Assembly: GCA_029570205.1 (NCBI GenBank)
Contig: JAKQSI010000092.1
Coordinates: 1 to 18,977, forward strand
Reading direction: 5' to 3'
Length of the DNA stretch: 18,977 nucleotides
Source of the DNA: Candidatus Omnitrophota bacterium
GTDB taxonomy: Bacteria > Hinthialibacterota > Hinthialibacteria > Hinthialibacterales > JAKPRU01
Below, piece by piece: positions 7,846 to 14,909 of the stretch. The notes beneath the pieces were generated by a model. That model was not told where the DNA came from and did not search any database. It saw only the letters and a program-made list of their open reading frames with translations. Numbering within the stretch: position 1 is the stretch's first letter; each line of letters begins with the position of its first letter. A program made the translations under genes and the position numbers.

Positions 7846-7913
7846 GGGAGGGCGAGGCTCCTGCCGAGCCGCAGGCAATAAGAATATCGGCTCGGCAGGA
7901 GCCTCGCCCTCCC
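7846..7913. repeat. Perfect 25-base inverted repeat
   Basis: The arms 7846-7870 and 7889-7913 are exact reverse complements of 25 bases separated by an 18-base spacer. The core reads GGCGAGGCTCCTGCCGAGCC. On the + strand the element stays open and translates to GRGSCRA...GSAGASPS, a peptide string I associate with dispersed repeats in planctomycete-like genomes (from memory, unchecked). It would form a very stable cruciform or RNA stem. It lies just upstream of the gene starting at 7946 and artificially extends that reading frame. Confidence 0.85.
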
Positions 7914-7945
7914 GGAAATCCGTGATCCAAAGGGGGTATTCAGCG

Positions 7946-8974
7946 ATGCCGCGAGCTCTTTTCTCAACCTTCTTTGCGCTTTTGCTTACCGCCCTGGTTT
8001 TGCCCGTGTCCGCCGATGAATTCGACGGCCTGCGGGATGCGCTGAAACGGGCGTGGGAGCCGTTTACGCATTATTCGGCAGAGATTCATGCGCTGACATA
8101 TCAAATCACTGCAAACAATCGCACCATGCATCTGGTTGGGGAAGCGACCCGAACCGTCGAAATCCAGAAGATCCATGATCCTGCCAAGGGGGGCCAGGAA
8201 TGGCTGCACGATCTGACCGAAGAGTGGGGCATGGGCCAGGATTCACCAGGAAGGGAGTACCGACGAAATGAATATGCCTGGACACCGGAATCACTGTACT
8301 GCCAGCTATTGAGTACACGAGAACCCAACGGGCAGACTCATTATGTCGGAATTGTCGGGCAGGATGTTGCCATATCATTCTTCTATCCTCATGCCGTCAT
8401 AGGCAGGCGCTTGTCAACCGTCTATCCTGCACCGGACGTTACTTATACGTATTCCCAGCCTGCTGAGGACTACCAGGGATTGCCCGGAATGCGGATGACC
8501 TCCCGGAGTGCCGATATAACCGTATGGTTTTCTCCGGAAAAGGACCTTTTCCCGATCCGCTGTTTGTATTGCGCGCCGCAAATCGGCAACATAGATCGAT
8601 CGATCCATACCGTTGAGGAATTCGGCACGGCGGATTACAGGGGACGCTCGGTTTACTATCCGAAGAATTACACATACGAGGAATTCGAGCCGGGTTTCAG
8701 CACGTGTCGTGGACGGTATGTCATGGAAATCCGTTCGATTCAGTTCCACGAGTTCGATCCGCAGTTCAATCCCACAGTGACATTCCCTCGTGGTATTGAA
8801 GTCAAAGGCGGTCAGGCGGGAATCTACGAGTATCGCACGTTTGTTCCCGAAGATCATCCCGGCGGGCACTGGAATTCCATCACACTGGCTACGTCCATTT
8901 CATACGGTGCGCTGATTGCGCTTTTGTTTGGTATCTGGCTGCTGATTCGGGCGTATGACAAGTATCGGTCGTAG
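7946..8974 (+). CDS. Exported, C-terminally anchored protein of unknown function
   Basis: This 342-residue protein has a signal peptide (MPRALFSTFFALLLTALVLPVSA, about 1-23) and a single hydrophobic helix near the C-terminus (about 316-334) followed by RAYDKYRS. It is probably anchored in the membrane with its body outside the cytoplasm. The middle region is rich in beta-type sequence with many Tyr, Trp and Arg residues, including SADITVWFSPEKDLFPIRCLY, which is reminiscent of LolA-like or DUF1571-type folds; this is only an impression. The start at 7946 is supported by AAGGGGG ten bases upstream and by the signal peptide directly after it. A frame open from 7844 is a repeat artefact. It is flanked by minus-strand genes and is probably monocistronic. 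Confidence 0.8.
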   Translation: MPRALFSTFFALLLTALVLPVSADEFDGLRDALKRAWEPFTHYSAEIHALTYQITANNRTMHLVGEATRTVEIQKIHDPAKGGQEWLHDLTEEWGMGQDSPGREYRRNEYAWTPESLYCQLLSTREPNGQTHYVGIVGQDVAISFFYPHAVIGRRLSTVYPAPDVTYTYSQPAEDYQGLPGMRMTSRSADITVWFSPEKDLFPIRCLYCAPQIGNIDRSIHTVEEFGTADYRGRSVYYPKNYTYEEFEPGFSTCRGRYVMEIRSIQFHEFDPQFNPTVTFPRGIEVKGGQAGIYEYRTFVPEDHPGGHWNSITLATSISYGALIALLFGIWLLIRAYDKYRS

Positions 8975-8992
8975 AGAGCAGAGAGAATTAGG

Positions 8993-9004
8993 AATTACGA
9001 ATTG
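8993..9004. repeat. 12-base sequence shared with 3721-3732 in inverted orientation
   Basis: AATTACGAATTG here is the exact reverse complement of CAATTCGTAATT at 3721-3732. Both lie in gaps next to GC-rich hairpin repeats, and AT-rich strings of the same style (AATTAAGAATTAA) recur at 18513-18525. They look like fragments of a dispersed AT-rich spacer repeat. Confidence 0.5.
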
Positions 9005-9020
9005 AAGAGAAGAAGGGGAG

Positions 9021-9039
9021 CGGGGGCGTCTCGCCCCCG
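9021..9039. terminator. GC hairpin between convergent genes
   Basis: CGGGGGCG (9021-9028) and CGCCCCCG (9032-9039) form an 8-base-pair stem with a TCT loop, followed by GTTTTC on the + strand. It lies between the end of the unknown exported protein gene (8974) and the end of mutY (9044), where a two-way terminator is expected. The T-run is short, so efficiency is uncertain. Its core GGCGTCTC resembles the hairpin repeat at 3674-3698. Confidence 0.55.
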
Positions 9040-9043
9040 GTTT

Positions 9044-10141
9044 TCACAGAAGGTCCAGGAATTTTAAATCGGCGGCGGGAAGAGGGTAATCTTTCAACCG
9101 GGAGCGCAAAATCCATTTGATTTCCTGGTGGTACTCCGGCCTGGGTATCCCGGATCGATGTCGGCATTCATACACGTGCAGGGTGATTCGAAAATGGGAG
9201 TACGTGTGCTCCACCATGACCAGGTACGGGCCGACCTCGATTTCAATCCCCATCTCCTCTCGCAGTTCACGGATCAATGCCTGCTCGTGGTTCTCTCCGG
9301 GTTCCACCTTGCCACCGGGGAACTCCCACAATCCACCCAGCATTCCGCCGGAAGGACGTTTGCCGAGCAAATACCGTCCATTCTTGCGAATTACCGCCGC
9401 AACGACCTCATAGTGCGGGATCTTTTTTCTCTGTGTACGAGTCGGCAACTCTTCAACGTTGCCCTGCTGCAAAGCATCGCAGACCTGTCGGACCGGGCAT
9501 TGTGGACAAATCTGTTTTTTGGGCAAACAGATCCGTGCGCCGAGTTCCATCATGGCCTGGTTGAAATCGCCGGGATGTTTCGGCGGAACGAGATCCCCGG
9601 CAATTTCCCACAACCGCTTTCGGATTTGCGCGTCTTCCAGGGCATCGCGAATGGCGAACAGGCGAGCCAGAACCCGTTTGACATTGCCATCCAACACCGG
9701 CGCACGAATCCCCAGCGCAATGCTCGCAATTGCCCCCGCTGTGTATGGCCCAACACCCGGCATTTGTGACCATTCCTCCGCCGTCTGTGGGAAGGCGCCG
9801 TTTCTCTCGCTGATAATGATTTTCGCGGCACGTTGAAGATTCCGCGCGCGGGTGTAATATCCCAGCCCCTGCCAGACCCTCAATAATTCATCCTCCCCTG
9901 CTGACGCAAGATGTTTCACCGTGGGGAACCGTCGCATAAATCGCTCGAAATAGGGAATCACTGTTTCCGCGCGGGTTTGTTGCAGCATGATTTCCGAAAC
10001 CCAGATCGCATAGATGTCGTGTGACCGACGCCATGGAAGATCGCGGGCGTGTTTTCGGAACCAGTTCAGCAAGGCTCTGCGGATGCGGGGACGTTTTGCG
10101 GTGAGGGCGTTATTGGTTAAGTAGGATTTTTCTGGTGGCAT
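9044..10141 (-). CDS. mutY: A/G-specific adenine glycosylase MutY with intact Nudix box
   Basis: MutY removes adenine mispaired with 8-oxoguanine in base-excision repair. In this 365-residue protein the catalytic Glu is E50 (SEIMLQQT), the helix-hairpin-helix is MPGVGPYTAG (127-136), and the catalytic Asp is D151 in LDGNVKRVLARL. The iron-sulfur cysteines are C205, C212, C215 and C221 (CX6CX2CX5C). All sit at a constant 13-residue offset from E. coli MutY. The C-terminal MutT-like domain carries HTYSH (312-316), matching the FSH loop that reads 8-oxoguanine. It also has a full Nudix consensus: G277, E283, R291, E292, E295, E296 and G298. In well-studied MutY proteins this box is degenerate. 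The ATG at 10141 has CAGGAT 8 bases upstream. An open frame to 10366 only translates repeats. The role is cytoplasmic and the gene is probably transcribed alone. Confidence 0.96.
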   Translation of the reverse strand: MPPEKSYLTNNALTAKRPRIRRALLNWFRKHARDLPWRRSHDIYAIWVSEIMLQQTRAETVIPYFERFMRRFPTVKHLASAGEDELLRVWQGLGYYTRARNLQRAAKIIISERNGAFPQTAEEWSQMPGVGPYTAGAIASIALGIRAPVLDGNVKRVLARLFAIRDALEDAQIRKRLWEIAGDLVPPKHPGDFNQAMMELGARICLPKKQICPQCPVRQVCDALQQGNVEELPTRTQRKKIPHYEVVAAVIRKNGRYLLGKRPSGGMLGGLWEFPGGKVEPGENHEQALIRELREEMGIEIEVGPYLVMVEHTYSHFRITLHVYECRHRSGIPRPEYHQEIKWILRSRLKDYPLPAADLKFLDLL

Positions 10142-10470
10142 GTTGGTATCCTGAAGACCCTCACCCCGACCCTTCCCGGAGGGAGAGGGAAACGATGAAT
10201 TCTCTCCCGGAGGCGATGTTATTGAGTCACGGGCATTCGGGAAGGGCCGGTTGTTGAGCTTGTCGAAACGCCGGCCCTCCGATCCTTCGGCAAGATCAGA
10301 AACCGGGACTGAGATCGCCACGTCGCCGCCCGGAGTCTGCGAAGGGCGGCGACGTGGCGATCTCATGGCTTGCGTTCCGCGGCGGCGAGATTGCCACGCT
10401 TCGCTCGCAATGACAGACCGCCGCCTCCCGCAACGACGGTTGCAGGCGAGCCTTCTCAGGAGAAAACACG
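10142..10470. repeat. Mosaic of dispersed intergenic repeats between divergent genes
   Basis: This 329-base divergent gap contains no gene. From left to right it holds a C-rich/G-rich block (CCTTCCC ... GGGAGAGG, 10171-10188), sequence translating as KLNNRPFPN-type repeat (about 10225-10265), and a perfect 21-base inverted repeat (arms 10311-10331 and 10344-10364, 12-base loop). A further inverted pair GCGGCGG / CCGCCGC (10379-10385 and 10418-10424) encloses a GAGATTGCCACG...CGCAATGAC motif. All of these look like known types of dispersed intergenic repeats. AGGAG at 10458-10462 is the ribosome site of the following gene. Confidence 0.75.
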
Positions 10471-11724
10471 ATGAAAAGATTCTTTCTCATCAGTTGGGCG
10501 CTCTTTCTTCCGGTGATGTTCATTTCTATGAATGTTGCCGGTGAAGGAGAGTTGCCGAAAGTGAAATGGATCAACCAGGGAATGGGGCAATATTATGTTC
10601 ATCCCCTGGCTGCGGATTTTGCCTATACGCCCGGTCTTGAGATTCTGGCTGTGAGCGGGGATGACCGGATGGTCAAGCTGATCAATCCACAGGGCAAGAC
10701 GATCTGGACATTCAACCACTTCGACAAACGTCTGACCGCTGTGCCCGCAGCGGGCGATGTGGATCAGGACAAGGAAATGGAGATCCTGATCGGTAGCGGG
10801 GACCAGTCGATCACCTGCCTTGGAGCGGATGGAAAAGTGGAATGGAAGAATCGCCTGGAGAGCGGGATTGTCTGGTCCGGGGTGACAATTGCAGATCTGG
10901 ACGGATCGGGCGCATTGACCATTGTCACCGGCACAGAGAAGGGGGATGTTCTGGCTTTCGATGGCCGGGGGCATCCACTCTGGACCCGTCCGTTGGGGAA
11001 TGGAGTCAGCAAGCCGCTGCTGGTGGCGGACCTCAACGGAGAGACGGGGCTGGAGATGGTTGCGCTGTGCGACCACCGTTGGCATGGCCTTTCCGGCAAG
11101 GGAGAGGCGCTTTGGCAGCGGATGGGCGCCCAGGCGGCAAGCAGCCCGATAGCCGCCGACCTGGACCGGGACGGATTGCCGGAGATTCTTCTTCTCACCT
11201 CGGATGGGCAGGCGCTTTGCCTGGAAGGAAAGACGGGCGCACCCCGTTGGGCGCATCGCACAGCAGGCGGGAATATCACCGGTGGGTGCGGGATTGCACT
11301 CGGTGACCTGGACGGAGATTCCTCACTTGAAATTGTTTTTGCCGATGACGCCGGATTTGTGTATATCCTCAACTGGAAGGGTGAAGAGATCCGCGCGATT
11401 CGCCTGGAACATGCCGCCTCCGGCAGCGCGTCCATCGGCGATGTGGATGGCGACGATGATCTGGAGATTCTGTGTTCCGGCATGGACGGCATTCTGCGTT
11501 GTCTCAATTTCGCCGGTCAAACCGAATGGGACTATCGAACACAACGTCGGTTACAGGTCCCGCCGACACTCGCCGATATCGACCAGGATGGCACGGTTGA
11601 GATTCTTCTCGCAACCGGCGACGGCGATCTGGTTTGTCTTTCGTGTAATGGGAAATATCAGCCTGAACGGTTGCCCTGGCCGAGTCGCCTCTTTGATCTT
11701 GGACAGACAGGGTGGATGCGATGA
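10471..11724 (+). CDS. Secreted eight-repeat VCBS/PQQ-like beta-propeller protein
   Basis: This 417-residue protein has a signal peptide (MKRFFLISWALFLPVMFISMNVAG, 1-24) and is otherwise made of eight repeats of about 43-48 residues. Each unit has an Asp-rich loop followed by LEI/PEIL and a sugar-binding-type strand ending in G..W. The loops include GDVDQDKEMEIL, ADLDGSGALTI, ADLDRDGLPEIL, GDLDGDSSLEIV, GDVDGDDDLEIL and ADIDQDGTVEIL. The DxDxDG loops are typical of calcium-binding FG-GAP/VCBS repeats, while the G..W strands are PQQ-like. Eight units suggest an eight-bladed propeller. The start has AGGAG 8 bases upstream. The stop TGA overlaps the ATG of the GH9 gene by the sequence ATGA, so the two are coupled and probably act together outside the cell, perhaps in substrate binding. 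Confidence 0.9.
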   Translation: MKRFFLISWALFLPVMFISMNVAGEGELPKVKWINQGMGQYYVHPLAADFAYTPGLEILAVSGDDRMVKLINPQGKTIWTFNHFDKRLTAVPAAGDVDQDKEMEILIGSGDQSITCLGADGKVEWKNRLESGIVWSGVTIADLDGSGALTIVTGTEKGDVLAFDGRGHPLWTRPLGNGVSKPLLVADLNGETGLEMVALCDHRWHGLSGKGEALWQRMGAQAASSPIAADLDRDGLPEILLLTSDGQALCLEGKTGAPRWAHRTAGGNITGGCGIALGDLDGDSSLEIVFADDAGFVYILNWKGEEIRAIRLEHAASGSASIGDVDGDDDLEILCSGMDGILRCLNFAGQTEWDYRTQRRLQVPPTLADIDQDGTVEILLATGDGDLVCLSCNGKYQPERLPWPSRLFDLGQTGWMR

Positions 11725-14297
11725 ACAAACATCTTACGAAATCATTCCTGATTCTTCTTTCGACCGTTTTCTTTGTTCCGCCGGTTCTCGGCGGGCGGTT
11801 GGTAGCGGGACGGTATGAGGTTCGCGATCTTGTGCCGGACCCGGATTTTGCTCAATCCGGTGGTGCGATGACGATCTCGGATCAGAAGGTGCAAATCGGA
11901 GACCTGACCCTGGTCAGCGGACTGCCGTACAGCGTCGGCGTTCGCGCACAGGGGGATGGGAACCTTCTCATTTCGCTGGAGCCGAAACAGGCGGGAAGTG
12001 AGGCCGTATCGCTGACTATTCCTCTTGACGATTCCAGGTTGACATACACACATCGGACTTTCACGATTAAGTCGTCGGGACATGTCGCGGAGTTCACGCT
12101 GTATCTCCAATCCTCTGCAGGCAAGGCAATTGTTGATGAACTGCACATCACGCCACCTGCCAACCTGCTTCGGAACGGCGGATTCGAGGAGCGAATGAAC
12201 GCGCATCAGGATGTGCATCTTGATGAGGATCTAAAGAAATTCTTTTCGGCAGTGGCCGCTTTCTGGTCCATAACGGGAGGGGATCTGCAGGCTGTATTGT
12301 GTGAGAATGCCGGATACGGCGCCTCGACAGGGCTGTCGATCGAGGGTGGAGCCGGGGACATCGAACTGACCTCATCACAGATTGTGTTGGATTCCCTCCT
12401 CGGTCCCGCCATGCTGGGGACATGGGTGAATGCCCCCGATGGTGCGCATGTTGAAATGTCGGTTCGGGGTCATCCGCTTGAGGTACAGAAATTGACTACA
12501 GAGGTCAGTGGCCTGCAATTTCTGTCTTCGCCCATCGAATCGTTTCCAACAACCGTGAACCGTATCTCGGTTTCTTTTCGCATTTCCAAAAAAACGGACA
12601 AGGCGGTTGTTCTGGATGATGTGCAGCTGATGGAATTAACTCCACCCAAACCCGATCTGAAAGTGTTTGTCAACCAGGTCGGATACGAGCCGGGAATGCC
12701 CGGTCGGTTTGTGGTAGCAACAACATTTCTCGATGAAGATGGGGTGAAATATGCTCTCCGTCCCGCCGGTGGGGGCACGCCGCTGGCCGAGGGGACGCTG
12801 GAGTGTGTCGGCAGGGTGCATGAGGGGCGGGTTGACGATTGGGGTGCGTTCTACTGGCCGGGTGAATTCCCCGCGAACATTCCCGATGGCGAGTATGTTA
12901 TCGAGGCTCGGACGGAGGAAGCGCAGGCCGTCTCCGAGACATTTCAAATCGGGCAAAGCCTGTTGTCGAAAGAGACATCGGAGCTTGCGGTGGATTTTTT
13001 CCGGTATCAGCGATGTGGCATGGAGATACCGGGCTTTCACAAGGCGTGCCACCTGGATGATGCGCGGCTGCCGGATGGAACCCACGTGGAGGGATGGGGC
13101 GGCTGGCATGATGCGGGGGATTACAACAAGTATCTGGGTGGAGGCTCCTATACAGGCATAGCGGCTTTTTCCCTGGCGTACGCTGTGCATGATGGCCCGG
13201 CGCGTTTCGACAAGATGGACCGCAATGGAGACGGTGTGCCGGATGCGCTGGATGAGGCCGTGTGGGGTGGAGATTTCCTGCGTCGGATGATGGACTGGGA
13301 GGGGGGAATGCACAGTTCCATCAGTACCGGCTACACCTTCTTTGGTGACCCATCTCTTGAAACGGACGGGTGGATCGGCAATGACGATGACCGGCCGGTC
13401 CACCCAGGAAGTAGTTACCAGCATTTTGCCGTCGCAACTTGGGCTATTCTGGCAATGGAAATCCCGGACCGTCGGGAAGAGTATCTTGCCTCTGCGCGGA
13501 AACACTGGGATTACGCTCTTACTCACCGTGGGGCGGGTGAGCAATTTCTTATAGACGCTCTCTATTTTTATGAAGCCACAGGGGATGAGAAGGTCTATGG
13601 AGAAGTGACTCGCCTCGTTTCGAATCTCCTGAAGGGACAGATCAAGGAAGGCCCGTGGCGGGGCGGGTTTGGTGATCCGAAGGCTCCGGCAACGGACTTG
13701 GTGAATATGGGGGTTCGTCCGGCGGCATTGGCGTTGTTTGCTCTTAAGCATCCCGATGATCCGCTTTCGGTGCAGGTTCGAGACTTTCTGAAAAACTATC
13801 TGAGGTTCTGTGAGGCGATTTCCGACAATCCATTCGGGATCACACGATTGATGCACGGAGAGGAGCCGAATTATTTCTTCCCTCGCGGTGGATGGGCGGT
13901 GGGCAATGACAGCCAGTATCTGTCTCAAGCCTGGGCGGCCTGCCTGGCGAACCGAGTGGTTCCGGATGAACGCTGGTTGGCGTATGCCGAAAGGCAGCTG
14001 GATTGGGTACTGGGACTGAATCCGCTGAATGTCTGCCTGATGGAAGCGGCGGGGTCGATCAACCTGCCGACCTATCATCATCGGTATGTCATGATTCCGA
14101 ACAATCCACGCGGCGCGGTTCCCGGCGCGGTGGTGAACGGGATTGTCGGGACGGACCCATATCACGATTCTCCGCACGTCGATATGGACCCGTTCCCTCT
14201 GGCGGAATACGAGTGCAATGAACCATGGCTGCCGCACAATGCGTTTTTTGTTCTGGCAATCTGCGAATGGGGGACCAGTCGTTGCGAGAAGCACTGA
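11721..14297 (+). CDS. Secreted multidomain GH9 family glycoside hydrolase (endoglucanase-type)
   Basis: This 858-residue protein likely hydrolyses beta-1,4-glucan or related polymers outside the cytoplasm. It has a signal peptide (1-25), a beta-rich N-terminal domain (about 27-145) and a second module starting with NLLRNGGFEE (about 147-300) that resembles a CBM4/9-type carbohydrate-binding fold. The CelD-type Ig-like module follows (about 310-400, VFVNQVGYEPG), then the GH9 (alpha/alpha)6 barrel (about 405-855). GWHDAGDYN (461-469) contains the conserved catalytic aspartates D464 and D467; E834 in YECNEPW is the proton donor. YHHRYVMIPNNPRG fits the third GH9 signature. The ATG at 11721 overlaps the propeller stop, so translation is coupled; a GTG at 11712 would add three residues. 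No dockerin or cell-surface anchor was seen. It is followed by a 94-base gap. Confidence 0.95.
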   Translation: MNKHLTKSFLILLSTVFFVPPVLGGRLVAGRYEVRDLVPDPDFAQSGGAMTISDQKVQIGDLTLVSGLPYSVGVRAQGDGNLLISLEPKQAGSEAVSLTIPLDDSRLTYTHRTFTIKSSGHVAEFTLYLQSSAGKAIVDELHITPPANLLRNGGFEERMNAHQDVHLDEDLKKFFSAVAAFWSITGGDLQAVLCENAGYGASTGLSIEGGAGDIELTSSQIVLDSLLGPAMLGTWVNAPDGAHVEMSVRGHPLEVQKLTTEVSGLQFLSSPIESFPTTVNRISVSFRISKKTDKAVVLDDVQLMELTPPKPDLKVFVNQVGYEPGMPGRFVVATTFLDEDGVKYALRPAGGGTPLAEGTLECVGRVHEGRVDDWGAFYWPGEFPANIPDGEYVIEARTEEAQAVSETFQIGQSLLSKETSELAVDFFRYQRCGMEIPGFHKACHLDDARLPDGTHVEGWGGWHDAGDYNKYLGGGSYTGIAAFSLAYAVHDGPARFDKMDRNGDGVPDALDEAVWGGDFLRRMMDWEGGMHSSISTGYTFFGDPSLETDGWIGNDDDRPVHPGSSYQHFAVATWAILAMEIPDRREEYLASARKHWDYALTHRGAGEQFLIDALYFYEATGDEKVYGEVTRLVSNLLKGQIKEGPWRGGFGDPKAPATDLVNMGVRPAALALFALKHPDDPLSVQVRDFLKNYLRFCEAISDNPFGITRLMHGEEPNYFFPRGGWAVGNDSQYLSQAWAACLANRVVPDERWLAYAERQLDWVLGLNPLNVCLMEAAGSINLPTYHHRYVMIPNNPRGAVPGAVVNGIVGTDPYHDSPHVDMDPFPLAEYECNEPWLPHNAFFVLAICEWGTSRCEKH

Positions 14298-14312
14298 GAG
14301 TTCATCAATCTC

Positions 14313-14340
14313 TTGCCCCTGTTTCTGTGCCTGTGATAAT
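14313..14340 (+). promoter_or_regulatory. Candidate sigma-70 promoter before STAS gene
   Basis: TTGCCC (14313-14318) and GATAAT (14335-14340) are separated by 16 bases in the 94-base gap between the GH9 stop and the STAS start. Spacing and matches (4/6 and 5/6) are fair. It would let the STAS gene be expressed independently of the GH9 operon. Confidence 0.4.
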
Positions 14341-14391
14341 TTGAACCGTGCGAAGGATGTTTTTACAGGACAGAACTGTGGAGTGTGGATC

Positions 14392-14715
14392 ATGATCGAA
14401 TGCACCACGACGAAAGAATCGGGTCTTGCCAGGTTGAATATCAAGGGGCGCATTGACACGAACACGGCTCCGCAAGTGCAGAAAGAGTTGGACGATCTGA
14501 TTGCGGCAGGGGAGCAGAAGATCGTGTTGAACCTGGAAGAAGTGCATTATGTCAGCAGCGCCGCACTGAGGGTGTTTCTGGTCACCCAGAAGCAGTTGAA
14601 ACGATCCGGGGGTGAGGTGATTCTGTGCGGGGCGGCTCCATCGGTGATGGAGGTTTTCAAATTGAGCGGATTCGACCAGATTTTCCGGGTGGTTAAGGGC
14701 GAGGAGGGGATGTAG
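14392..14715 (+). CDS. STAS-domain anti-sigma-factor antagonist (SpoIIAA-like)
   Basis: This 107-residue cytoplasmic protein is a single STAS domain. Such proteins bind or release an anti-sigma kinase depending on phosphorylation of a Ser. The pattern is typical: ARLNIKGRIDTNTAPQVQKEL (13-33), then IVLNLEEVHYVSSAALRVFL (44-63), and a last helix VMEVFKLSGFDQIFRVV. S56 in VSSAAL aligns with the phosphorylated serine of SpoIIAA. GGAG lies 8 bases before the ATG at 14392. A frame open back to 14143 runs inside the GH9 gene and is not coding. No partner kinase (SpoIIAB/RsbW-like) or phosphatase is in the window, so the pathway is unknown. It may have its own promoter at 14313-14340. Confidence 0.93.
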   Translation: MIECTTTKESGLARLNIKGRIDTNTAPQVQKELDDLIAAGEQKIVLNLEEVHYVSSAALRVFLVTQKQLKRSGGEVILCGAAPSVMEVFKLSGFDQIFRVVKGEEGM

Positions 14716-14738
14716 CCGAGTTATACCCTCCCCCCAAT

Positions 14739-14787
14739 CCCCCCGTAAACGGGGGGAAGGTTCTTAACTCCCTCCCCGTTTACGGGG
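14739..14787. terminator. Twin C-run/G-run hairpins after STAS gene
   Basis: CCCCCCGT-AA-ACGGGGGG (14739-14756) is an 8-base-pair stem. CCCCGT-TT-ACGGGG (14774-14787) is a second, related stem that is partly complementary to the first, so the two could also pair with each other. They follow the STAS stop by 23 bases and precede the DUF1080 gene. They may act as a transcription terminator, but they lack a T-run and are also copies of a gap-filling repeat. Confidence 0.45.
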
Positions 14788-14909
14788 ATGGTTGGGCCGT
14801 GGGAGTGTGGCGCTGGAAGCCGCTATTTGCCGTACACCTTTTATCGCGGGCGCGGGTTTGGTAGCATGAATCTCAATTTCGATATTCCACATTCAGAAAG
14901 GACGTATCC

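Noticed and set aside
7844-7945. 34-residue N-terminal extension of the exported protein
   Set aside because: It translates the inverted repeat; the ATG at 7946 has a ribosome site and is followed by a clean signal peptide.
10142-10366. 75-residue N-terminal extension of MutY
   Set aside because: Its translation is repeat sequence (for example FPSPSGKGRGEG), while the ATG at 10141 has a good ribosome site and gives the normal MutY length.
13201-13270. Dockerin-like calcium loop (DRNGDGVPDALDE)
   Set aside because: This sequence falls inside the GH9 barrel at the position where family members have a similar xxxGxPDxLDE segment, and there is no second dockerin repeat.
14143-14391. 83-residue N-terminal extension of the STAS protein
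   Set aside because: It overlaps the GH9 3' end in another frame and the STAS domain is complete from 14392.
12636-14465. 609-residue open frame on the minus strand
   Set aside because: It lies entirely opposite the GH9 gene, has no recognisable motif, and the + strand frame shows all GH9 catalytic signatures. It is a shadow of codon bias.
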